Assembly (NCBI GenBank): GCA_900769735.1 | Contig: CAAGHY010000097.1 | Span: 1 to 16,651, forward strand | From: Rikenellaceae bacterium | GTDB taxonomy: Bacteria > Bacteroidota > Bacteroidia > Bacteroidales > UBA932 | Length of the DNA stretch: 16,651 bases | Direction: 5' to 3' | Part shown: piece by piece, positions 1 to 5,966 of the stretch | Numbering within the stretch: position 1 is the first letter of the stretch | Layout of the letters: every line of letters begins with the position of its first letter | Notes under the pieces: generated by a model | The model's database searches: none | Seen by the model: only the letters and a program-made list of their open reading frames with translations | Told to the model about the DNA's origin: nothing | Translations under genes and position numbers: made by a program

Positions 1-565
1 CAACCAATGTGGCCTCCTCGTTACCAAAGCTGTTGCTCAGTGAGCCGGTTTCCTCCCCGTGCTCCATAAAATTGTTGGCTACAAGTTCAGAATCCTTTTT
101 CTTGTAGCTGTACAGCTGCATCACCCTCACCGCATCTTCAGTTGTGCGGGCAGTGGTAACAATCTTTACAATATCCGCCCCTTTGCGGCGGCAGATGTCA
201 TATATGGCCTGAAGCTCTTCAAGGGACTGTGTCCCTTCAAAATTGTGGTATGAAATGATCAGCCTGCAGCCGTTGGCGCGGGCATAGGCCTTTATATATT
301 CCAGATAATCTACAGGGGCCTCAATCTCCACATCCACATATTTAACCCCCTTCTTTATAGCCAAAGTCATCTGGCGGAGAGCCTTCTCCATTGTGCTCCC
401 TGCAATCCTGTGGGTATACAGCAAATTGGGGAACCCCATTACAAGCTCTTCTGTCTGTGCATCTGTAAAGTTGCACAGGTCTCCGCGTATCTCGGCCATA
501 CGGCATCCTGCAAGAATCTCCTTGCACTTGGCAAAATCCTTCTCCTGAACACTAACGCATATCAT
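1..565 (-). CDS. aroD: Type I 3-dehydroquinate dehydratase, partial (C-terminus beyond the window edge)
   Basis: This enzyme dehydrates 3-dehydroquinate to 3-dehydroshikimate, step 3 of the shikimate pathway, in the cytoplasm through a Schiff-base lysine. The start ATG at 565-563 opens the frame MICVSVQEKD, and 188 codons are visible before the edge. Family marks seen are ExRxD at residues 25-29 (EIRGD), SYHNFEGT with the catalytic His107, and GADIVKI with the Schiff-base Lys134. His and Lys are 27 residues apart, as in E. coli AroD (143 and 170). Full-length members have about 220-250 residues, so some 50 are missing here. The gene overlaps the end of aroB by 14 nt (ATG inside GATGATATGCGTTAG), which suggests translational coupling. 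The stretch after Met167, where the family normally has a Ser-Arg pair binding the substrate carboxylate, reads GEETGS and seems to lack that arginine; see findings. Confidence 0.88.
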   Translation of the reverse strand, partial: MICVSVQEKDFAKCKEILAGCRMAEIRGDLCNFTDAQTEELVMGFPNLLYTHRIAGSTMEKALRQMTLAIKKGVKYVDVEIEAPVDYLEYIKAYARANGCRLIISYHNFEGTQSLEELQAIYDICRRKGADIVKIVTTARTTEDAVRVMQLYSYKKKDSELVANNFMEHGEETGSLSNSFGNEEATLV

Positions 566-1619
566 CTGCAATCTCCTTTATCTTATCCAATGGAATTGTA
601 ACATCCTCCACATCCTGCAACCCTTTTGGGAGGATGAAATGGATGCTGTCTCCGGTAACTTTCTTGTCTTTTCCAACAGCCTCTGCCAGATCTCCCGGTT
701 TCAGATGGGCTGTAAGCGGGCAATCCTCCAGCAGGGCCGGAAGACCTGTGCTTCTCAAATCATTTATGAGCATTTTGGTAAACCCTTCCTGAGCCACCCC
801 AATGGCATCAGCAAACTTGGCTGCAATAACCATTCCCATACTCACAGCAAATCCGTGGGAAATCTCCCCTCCTGTAAGTTTTTCAATTGAATGGGCAAAT
901 GTGTGCCCCAAATTGAGCAGTCTCCTCTCGCCCCTCTCAAACTCATCCCTCTCCACAACGACCCCTTTATATTCAGCGCACTTCCCGATGATTTCTGTAA
1001 GGAGTCCTTCATCCAATCCCACAGCGGCTGCACTATATGACTCCCCCTCCTTAGGGGCAATGGCTGCAAAATATTCTACAGCTTTTGTGTAATACTCCTT
1101 GTCAAACAAAATGAAAGTCTTGAGTACCTCTGCAATACCAGCCTTGAATTCATTCTCAGGTAAAGTGGAAAGCATCTGCGGGCAAATGAAAATCCACTCC
1201 GGCTGGTTTATGGTACCCAGAATGTTTTTGTATGAAAGGAAATTCACCCCGTTCTTGCCTCCAATGGCTGCATCCACCTGCGCAAGCAGAGTGGTGGGTA
1301 CAAAAGCAAACTTCACCCCCCTTTTATATATGGATGCGGTAAAGCCTGTAACATCTGTGGTTATTCCTCCTCCAACTCCAATCACAAGGGCATTCCTGTC
1401 TGCCCCCTGTTCAAGGAGCCACTGTGCAATCTCCCCAACACTCTCCAGGGTCTTCTTTTTCTCACTGGACTTAAAGAAAAATTGGTGGAATTGTTTAAAA
1501 TGTTCCGCAAGATGTTGCAAATTGTTATCAATTATTACAAAAACCGGTTTGCTTTCTGTCAGAAGTTTGTGTAATTCATTGATGCTGTTGCCTGTATAGA
1601 TTTTTACCTTCATTTGCAT
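552..1619 (-). CDS. aroB: 3-dehydroquinate synthase
   Basis: This NAD-dependent metalloenzyme cyclises DAHP to 3-dehydroquinate, step 2 of the shikimate pathway. With the start at 1619 (MQMKVKIYTG) it has 355 residues, the usual family length; ATG 1613 is two codons further in and equally possible. Seen in order: the nucleotide loop GVGGG (81-85), the conserved PTTLLAQVDAAIGGKNGVN block (108-126), and likely metal ligands Glu164 (AGIAEVLK), His239 (NLGHTFAH) and His255 (ISHGF). The usual VGD after GGG is replaced by TTD, which I recall as common in Bacteroidota AroB. The frame stays open up to 2240, but that part lies antisense to the DAHP synthase gene and has no AroB character, so I reject it. 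A TAAATTTG promoter element lies about 20 bp upstream of ATG 1619. The stop overlaps the start of aroD. Confidence 0.95.
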   Translation of the reverse strand: MQMKVKIYTGNSINELHKLLTESKPVFVIIDNNLQHLAEHFKQFHQFFFKSSEKKKTLESVGEIAQWLLEQGADRNALVIGVGGGITTDVTGFTASIYKRGVKFAFVPTTLLAQVDAAIGGKNGVNFLSYKNILGTINQPEWIFICPQMLSTLPENEFKAGIAEVLKTFILFDKEYYTKAVEYFAAIAPKEGESYSAAAVGLDEGLLTEIIGKCAEYKGVVVERDEFERGERRLLNLGHTFAHSIEKLTGGEISHGFAVSMGMVIAAKFADAIGVAQEGFTKMLINDLRSTGLPALLEDCPLTAHLKPGDLAEAVGKDKKVTGDSIHFILPKGLQDVEDVTIPLDKIKEIADDMR

Positions 1620-1636
1620 TTTGTTTGTTCCCAAAA

Positions 1637-1644
1637 CAAATTTA
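1637..1644 (-). promoter_or_regulatory. Promoter -7 element of aroB-aroD
   Basis: TAAATTTG read on the minus strand is a perfect match to the Bacteroidota -7 consensus TAnnTTTG. It lies 17 bp before the ATG at 1619, which gives a very short leader. A clear TTTG -33 box at the right distance is not visible; that region is T-rich. Confidence 0.5.
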
Positions 1645-1678
1645 GGAATTATTATCAGGATTAAAAAAACTTGAAACC

Positions 1679-1709
1679 TTTGGAACTTGAGGTAAAATAG
1701 ATAAATTTG
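1679..1709 (+). promoter_or_regulatory. Promoter of the DAHP synthase-chorismate mutase gene
   Basis: TTTG at 1679-1682 and TAAATTTG at 1702-1709 are 19 bp apart, matching both Bacteroidota sigma boxes and their usual spacing. Transcription should begin near 1715, leaving a leader of about 20 nt before ATG 1738. Together with the aroB promoter it makes a compact divergent promoter region between 1620 and 1737. I see no clear operator or attenuator, and the leader is too short for one. Confidence 0.65.
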
Positions 1710-1737
1710 AAGAGACTTTGGGAAAAGCACTTGATAT

Positions 1738-2793
1738 ATGAAAATTGAAAAATTGGTTTTACCGGGAATAAAGACGGATGAACGTCCTATTATCATTGCG
1801 GGCCCTTGCAGTGCAGAGAGCCGTGAGCAGGTGTTGAATACAGCGCAGCAGCTGGCAAAGAATGGCGTTAAAATATTCAGGGCCGGCATCTGGAAGCCAC
1901 GTACAAAACCGGGGGGATTTGAAGGGGTTGGAACAGTGGGGCTCCCTTGGCTCAATGAGGTCAAACAGAAGACCGGTATGCTGGTTTCTACTGAGGTGGC
2001 AACTGCCGCACACGTTTTTGAGGCTGTTAAGGCGGGGATAGATATGTTGTGGGTTGGGGCCCGTACCGCTGCAAACCCTTTTGCTATGCAGGAGCTGGCG
2101 GATGCCCTTAAGGGTAGTGATATACCTGTACTGGTAAAAAATCCTGTAAACCCCGACCTTGAACTTTGGATTGGGGCCATTGAGCGTCTTGTTAATGCCG
2201 GGGTAACCAATGTGGGTGTAATCTTGCGCGGTTTCAGCACGTATGACCAGAAAATTTACCGCAATCTTCCCCTTTGGCATATTCCAATTGAGTTGCGCCG
2301 CCGCTACCCCAACATTACAATGTTCTGTGATCCCAGCCATATAGGTGGAAAGAGGGAGCTGGTTGCACCAATCTCCCAGCAGGCAATGGATCTGAAATTT
2401 GATGGATTAATGGTTGAATCACATTGTAATCCCGATGAGGCATTGAGTGATGCCAAACAACAGATAACTCCGCAGATACTTGATTTTACCTTAAAAATGC
2501 TTGTTTTGAGAGAGAATGTACAGACAACAGATGATATTTCTGTGCTGCGTAAGCAGATTGATGAGATAGATGAGCAGCTGCTCACAATTTTGGCAAAAAG
2601 AAACCGGATATCAAGGGAGATAGGAATATACAAGAAGGAGAACAATATGCCAGTTTTGCAGACAGGGCGTTATAATGAGATTCTGGAGAAGCGTGCCCAG
2701 ATGGGTGAGGCAATGAATCTTGACAGGGAGTTTGTATATGCCATTATGAAGGCAATTCACGAGGAGTCTGTAAGAATCCAGCTGGCGTTGTAG
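1738..2793 (+). CDS. aroF: Bifunctional DAHP synthase (type I-beta) / chorismate mutase (AroQ fold)
   Basis: The first domain (about 1-258) condenses phosphoenolpyruvate and erythrose 4-phosphate to DAHP. It shows IIIAGPCSAES (18-28, metal-binding Cys24), KPRTKPGGFEG (53-63), CDPSH (197-201) and VESH (226-229). The second domain (about 265-351) is an AroQ chorismate mutase. Aligned by eye to the E. coli mutase with a constant offset of 260, it keeps the active-site residues Arg271, Arg288, Lys299, Arg311 and Gln348 (E. coli 11, 28, 39, 51, 88), so it should be active. This domain order is known in Bacteroidota; in Porphyromonas gingivalis the fused enzyme is inhibited by prephenate, and I infer similar feedback here. 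The start ATG 1738 follows the promoter at 1679-1709. The gene is divergent from aroB. Symbols vary in this clade; aroF is used loosely. Confidence 0.95.
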   Translation: MKIEKLVLPGIKTDERPIIIAGPCSAESREQVLNTAQQLAKNGVKIFRAGIWKPRTKPGGFEGVGTVGLPWLNEVKQKTGMLVSTEVATAAHVFEAVKAGIDMLWVGARTAANPFAMQELADALKGSDIPVLVKNPVNPDLELWIGAIERLVNAGVTNVGVILRGFSTYDQKIYRNLPLWHIPIELRRRYPNITMFCDPSHIGGKRELVAPISQQAMDLKFDGLMVESHCNPDEALSDAKQQITPQILDFTLKMLVLRENVQTTDDISVLRKQIDEIDEQLLTILAKRNRISREIGIYKKENNMPVLQTGRYNEILEKRAQMGEAMNLDREFVYAIMKAIHEESVRIQLAL

Positions 2794-2825
2794 TTCCGGG
2801 GTGGCCGGGGATATTCCAGAAAGAG

Positions 2826-2854
2826 AAAGGGTGAAGCAGTAACTTCACCCTTTT
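2826..2854. terminator. Intrinsic terminator after the DAHP synthase-chorismate mutase gene
   Basis: A perfect 11-bp stem, AAAGGGTGAAG (2826-2836) and CTTCACCCTTT (2843-2853), has a 6-nt loop and a short T tract on the plus strand. It begins 33 bp after the stop. On the minus strand the hairpin is followed by TCTCTTTC, so it may also help end transcription from the convergent dus gene. Confidence 0.7.
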
Positions 2855-2855
2855 C

Positions 2856-2937
2856 TGCAGTATCTGGTAATACTGCGTACAAACAACTAACTGCATATTA
2901 AATGCAGTATTTGTGAAAATACTGCATCAAAGTGCAG
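2856..2937. repeat. Cluster of inverted repeats with the core TGCAG/CTGCA
   Basis: The rest of the spacer between the convergent genes is built from iterated palindromic words. GCAGTAT (2857-2863) pairs with ATACTGC (2870-2876). ATGCAGTATTT (2902-2912) pairs perfectly with AAATACTGCAT (2917-2927) around a GTGA loop. CTGCAT (2891-2896) can instead pair with ATGCAG (2902-2907), excluding the larger hairpin. A further TGCAG lies at 2933-2937. Function is unknown; a second, dus-side terminator or RNA-processing region are options. Confidence 0.5.
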
Positions 2938-2938
2938 A

Positions 2939-3943
2939 TTATATTTCAGATCCCCATCGGGAAGCTACATAATCAAGCAATTTCACCACCTCTGCCGGGT
3001 CATTTTCAGTAACCAGTTTCAGGCGGGTCTCCTTGAAATCTTTAAGGCATTTGAAGTAGTTGCTCAAATGGCGGCGCATTTCCAGCACTCCAACGCGCTC
3101 CCCTTTTACGGAGATTGATTTTGCAAAGTGCTTCTTGGCAAGCTCCACCTTTTCAATTACGGTAAGCGGCTGCATCTGTTCCCCGTGCTGCAGGTAATGC
3201 TTGATCTCCTTGAAAATCCACGGGCGGCCGTAAGTTGCCCTTCCAATCATAATTCCGTCCACACCGTATCTCTCAAAAGCTGCAGCTGCGCCAGGACCGT
3301 CCGTAATGTCTCCATTGCCGATAATCGGTATATGCATTCTTGGGTTCTCCTTTATCTTCCCGATAAGTGTCCAGTCCGCTTCCCCCTTGTACATCTGGCA
3401 CCTTGTGCGGCCGTGTACCGTAAGGGCGGCAATTCCAACATCCTGCAGCCTTTCTGCAAGCTCCACAATGATTTTTGAATCTTCATCCCATCCAAGGCGG
3501 GTCTTTACGGTAACAGGAAGCTTCACTGCTTCAACAACGGATTTTGTGATTTCCACCATTTTATCGGGATAACGCATCATTCCGCTGCCGGCACCCCTTC
3601 CTGCAATCTTGCTTACCGGGCAGCCGAAGTTGATGTCTATGATGTCCGGGCCGGCTCCTCCTGCAATCTGGGCTGCATTTTCCGCCATCTTTGCAGCTTC
3701 CACCATTGCTTCCGGTATATGACCGTAGATCTGGATGCCTATCGGCTTCTCATAATCAAATGTTACAAGTTTGGCCAATGATTTTTTTGCATCTCTTATT
3801 AGTCCGTCAGAAGAGACAAACTCCGTATACATCATATCAGCGCCGAACTCTTTGCAGATATATCTGAAAGATGCATCAGTAACATCTTCCATAGGGGCCA
3901 GAAACAGGGGTTTCTCACCCAAATCCAAATCTCCAATCTTCAT
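2939..3943 (-). CDS. dusB: tRNA-dihydrouridine synthase, DusB-like
   Basis: This FMN enzyme reduces specific uridines of tRNA to dihydrouridine. The 334-residue protein has the normal length. Seen in order: PLFLAPMEDVTDASFR (12-27, start of the TIM barrel and flavin site), GIQIYG (69-74), DINFGCPVSKIAGRGAGSG (103-121) with the likely catalytic Cys108, VKTRLGW, LTVHGRTRCQMYKGEADW (flavin-phosphate and tRNA contacts), IIGNGDI and GVDGIMIGRATYGRPW. The C-terminal helical part carries the RRHLSNYFKC block typical of the DusB-like subgroup. The start ATG 3943 follows a TATTTTTG promoter element by about 23 bp. It is transcribed alone, convergent with the DAHP synthase gene and divergent from rplM. 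Which uridine position it modifies cannot be read from the sequence. Confidence 0.93.
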   Translation of the reverse strand: MKIGDLDLGEKPLFLAPMEDVTDASFRYICKEFGADMMYTEFVSSDGLIRDAKKSLAKLVTFDYEKPIGIQIYGHIPEAMVEAAKMAENAAQIAGGAGPDIIDINFGCPVSKIAGRGAGSGMMRYPDKMVEITKSVVEAVKLPVTVKTRLGWDEDSKIIVELAERLQDVGIAALTVHGRTRCQMYKGEADWTLIGKIKENPRMHIPIIGNGDITDGPGAAAAFERYGVDGIMIGRATYGRPWIFKEIKHYLQHGEQMQPLTVIEKVELAKKHFAKSISVKGERVGVLEMRRHLSNYFKCLKDFKETRLKLVTENDPAEVVKLLDYVASRWGSEI

Positions 3944-3966
3944 TTTTTACCTTATATATTAGTATG

Positions 3967-3974
3967 CAAAAATA
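3967..3974 (-). promoter_or_regulatory. Promoter -7 element of dusB
   Basis: TATTTTTG on the minus strand matches TAnnTTTG and lies 23 bp upstream of ATG 3943. No strong -33 TTTG is seen at 19-20 bp. The divergent rplM promoter begins about 30 bp away. Confidence 0.45.
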
Positions 3975-4001
3975 CAAAAATCCATATTAAATTGCTCATA
4001 T

Positions 4002-4032
4002 TTTGGTACTTTGAAAATTTTTACTACCTTTG
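4002..4032 (+). promoter_or_regulatory. Promoter of the rplM-rpsI-rpsB-tsf cluster
   Basis: TTTG (4002-4005), 19 bp, then TACCTTTG (4025-4032), followed by CACCCCC: this is close to an ideal Bacteroidota housekeeping promoter. Transcription should begin near 4037-4040. A small hairpin CCCCT-TATAT-AGGGG (4036-4050) would sit at the very 5' end of the message. The remaining leader to 4092 is A-rich and unstructured by eye. Confidence 0.7.
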
Positions 4033-4092
4033 CACCCCCTTATATAGGGGAAAATCGCAACAAAATATAGTATTAACTTAAAAATCAACACA

Positions 4093-4545
4093 GTGGACTA
4101 TCAAAGCTACAAGACAGTGTCGGCAAATGCACAGACCGCAACCAAAGAGTGGTTGGTGATTGACGCAACTGATCTAGTATTAGGAAGACTTGCCAGCAGA
4201 ATCGCATTGGTTCTTAGAGGCAAGCACAAGGCCAACTACACCCCACACGTGGATTGTGGTGATAATGTAATCGTTATCAACGCAGAGAAAATCCGCCTAA
4301 CAGGTAAAAAGTTGACCGACAAAGTGTATGTTAGACATACAGGGTATCCCGGCGGACAGCGTTTTGCAAACCCTAAGGAGTTGCTAGTACGCAAACCAAC
4401 CGCAGTACTTGAGGAGGCAGTAAGAGGTATGCTTCCTAAAAACAAACTTGGAGCAGAGTTGTTCCGTAACCTACACGTATATGCAGGTTCAGAGCACCCT
4501 CACCAGGCACAACAACCTAAAACAGTTACTTTTAACGAAATTTAA
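4093..4545 (+). CDS. rplM: 50S ribosomal protein L13 (uL13)
   Basis: This large-subunit protein binds 23S rRNA early in assembly. The 150-residue product carries the Bacteroidota-type N-terminal extension SYKTVSANAQ, then KEWLVIDATDLVLGRLAS, the core HVDCGDNVIVINAEKIRLTGKK split over residues 52-73, YVRHTGYPGG and MLPKNKLG. The start codon is GTG at 4093: no in-frame ATG lies upstream after the promoter, and the first internal Met would remove most of the protein. It is the first gene of the cluster, with only 9 nt to rpsI. Codon use is strongly biased, as expected for a ribosomal gene. No Shine-Dalgarno site is visible; the upstream sequence is A-rich. Confidence 0.95.
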   Translation: MDYQSYKTVSANAQTATKEWLVIDATDLVLGRLASRIALVLRGKHKANYTPHVDCGDNVIVINAEKIRLTGKKLTDKVYVRHTGYPGGQRFANPKELLVRKPTAVLEEAVRGMLPKNKLGAELFRNLHVYAGSEHPHQAQQPKTVTFNEI

Positions 4546-4554
4546 ACACAGAGC

Positions 4555-4941
4555 ATGGAACAAATCAACGCCCTTGGAAGACGTAAAACAGCAGTTGCTC
4601 GCGTTTATGTGAACACAGGAAAAGGTAATATTACTATCAACGGTAAAGAGCTTAACGCATACTTTGTAGAGGAGACTCTTCAGTTTATCGTTAAACAGCC
4701 TCTTGAGGTTACCAACACTTTGGCTGACTTTGACATCAAAGTTAACCTTGATGGTGGTGGAATCAAAGGTCAGGCAGAGGCTCTACGTCTTGGTATTGCT
4801 CGCGCACTTTGCGCTATCAATGCTGAGTACAGACCAGCTCTTAAAGCAGCAGGCTTCCTAACTCGCGACTCTAGAGAGGTTGAGAGAAAGAAACCAGGAC
4901 AGCCAGGTGCACGCCGTCGTTTCCAGTTCAGCAAACGTTAG
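4555..4941 (+). CDS. rpsI: 30S ribosomal protein S9 (uS9)
   Basis: This small-subunit protein has a C-terminal tail that contacts P-site tRNA. The 128-residue product has all family blocks: NALGRRKTAVARVY (5-18), GKGNITING, FDIKVNLDGGGIKGQAEALRLGIARAL split over residues 59-85, and RDSREVERKKPGQPGARRRFQFSKR at 104-128, ending in the conserved Lys-Arg tail. It follows rplM by 9 nt, the usual L13-S9 pairing, and precedes rpsB after an unusually long 204-bp spacer. Confidence 0.97.
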   Translation: MEQINALGRRKTAVARVYVNTGKGNITINGKELNAYFVEETLQFIVKQPLEVTNTLADFDIKVNLDGGGIKGQAEALRLGIARALCAINAEYRPALKAAGFLTRDSREVERKKPGQPGARRRFQFSKR

Positions 4942-5145
4942 TATTATTCTTAAAAAACTATTTAAGAAGGCTGAAAAACACATTGCACAGCTTGAATCCA
5001 AATTTTTGGGACTTCCCTTTTGGGAGTCAATCCCGTTTGGGAGCTACCCAAGAAATTGTTCAGCTGCGGAAAATTTGAGGACTGGTGAAAACCGCTACCT
5101 CAGATTGGTATAAAGAGATTTATAAAAAAAGAAAAAAACAAAGAA
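4942..5145 (+). promoter_or_regulatory. Structured spacer between rpsI and rpsB, possible ribosomal-protein leader RNA
   Basis: I see no gene and no TAnnTTTG promoter in these 204 bp, so the RNA is probably part of the operon message. Read by eye it folds into three elements. Hairpin 1 is TTCTTAAA (4947-4954) with TTTAAGAA (4961-4968). A three-way junction has closing stem TTTTTGGG (5003-5010) with CCCAAGAA (5047-5054), one G-U pair, around two similar hairpins: CCC-TTTT-GGG, extended to ACT/AGT, at 5011-5027, and TCCC-GTTT-GGGA at 5031-5042. Hairpin 3 is AATTTGAGG (5072-5080) with CCTCAGATT (5098-5106), an internal loop, then TGGT-GAAA-ACCG (5083-5094) capped by a GNRA-type loop. The last 30 nt before rpsB are A-rich. 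A cis-acting S2 or EF-Ts control element is the most natural guess, but it is inferred. Confidence 0.5.
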
Positions 5146-5943
5146 ATGCCTAGAACAAATTTCCAAGACTTACTTGATGCAGGTTCGCATTTTGGTCACT
5201 TGAAAAGAAAATGGAATCCAAAAATGGCTCCATACATTTTTATGGAGAAGAATGGTATTCATATCATTGACTTGCACAAGACCGTTGTCAAAATAGACGA
5301 GGCAGCAAATATGATGAAACAGCTTGCTCGCGCAGGTAGAAAGATTCTTTTTGTTGCTACAAAAAAACAGGCAAAAGAGATTGTTGCCGAGAAGGCTGCA
5401 GCTGTTAACATGCCATATGTTACAGAGAGATGGCCAGGTGGAATGCTTACTAACTTCCCTACTATCCGTAAGGCTGTTAAGAAGATGAACACCATTGATA
5501 AAATGATTACAGACGGTACATTTGATACTCTTGCTAAAAGAGAGAAACTTCAGATTACCCGTCAGAGAGCTAAATTGGAGAAAAACCTTGGTTCAATCGC
5601 TGACCTAAACCGTTTGCCTTCAGCTCTATTTGTAGTTGACGTTCAGAAAGAGATGAACGCAGTTAAAGAGGCTAACCGCCTTAACATTCCGGTTATCGCT
5701 ATGGTTGATACTTGTTGCGATCCTACCCCTATTGATTATGTAATTCCTGCAAATGATGATGCAGCTAAATCTATTGGCCTAGTAATGGATGCACTTTGTG
5801 GTGCTATTGCTGAGGGTCTTCAGGAGAGAAAGATTGAGAAGGAGAAAGAGAAAGAGGCATCTGCAGAGAAAGAGGGCGATGCTCCGGTAAAAAAACTACG
5901 TTCACGCAAACCTGCTGCAGCTGCAGAGGAGAAAGCTGAGTAA
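5146..5943 (+). CDS. rpsB: 30S ribosomal protein S2 (uS2)
   Basis: This small-subunit head/body protein is needed late in assembly. The 265-residue product shows LLDAGSHFGHLKRKWNPKMAPYI split over residues 9-31, NGIHIIDLHKT (36-46), FVATKKQA, ERWPGGMLTNF, LPSALFVVDVQKE, IPVIAMVDTCCDP and DYVIPANDDAAKSI. The last 35 residues are a charged Lys/Glu/Ala tail without family similarity, as is common in Bacteroidota S2. The start ATG 5146 lies after an A-rich stretch (GAAAAAAACAAAGAA) with no Shine-Dalgarno site. It is followed by tsf after 23 bp, the near-universal rpsB-tsf pairing. Confidence 0.97.
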   Translation: MPRTNFQDLLDAGSHFGHLKRKWNPKMAPYIFMEKNGIHIIDLHKTVVKIDEAANMMKQLARAGRKILFVATKKQAKEIVAEKAAAVNMPYVTERWPGGMLTNFPTIRKAVKKMNTIDKMITDGTFDTLAKREKLQITRQRAKLEKNLGSIADLNRLPSALFVVDVQKEMNAVKEANRLNIPVIAMVDTCCDPTPIDYVIPANDDAAKSIGLVMDALCGAIAEGLQERKIEKEKEKEASAEKEGDAPVKKLRSRKPAAAAEEKAE

Positions 5944-5966
5944 TTATTTTTAAATCCCAATTCATT

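Noticed and set aside
1099..1599. 166-codon plus-strand frame inside aroB
   Set aside because: It is antisense to well-conserved aroB sequence, has no recognisable domain or promoter, and has a composition typical of a shadow frame.
1620..2240. Upstream extension of the aroB reading frame by about 207 codons, antisense to the DAHP synthase gene
   Set aside because: The protein in this part has no AroB character, the promoter element at 1637-1644 lies inside it, and the opposite strand codes for a clearly conserved enzyme. The frame is open by chance.
4880..5113. 77-codon frame across the rpsI end and the spacer
   Set aside because: It begins inside rpsI in another frame, and the spacer part follows RNA-like inverted repeats rather than codon bias. 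The neighbouring genes are strongly biased, so a real gene here should show it.
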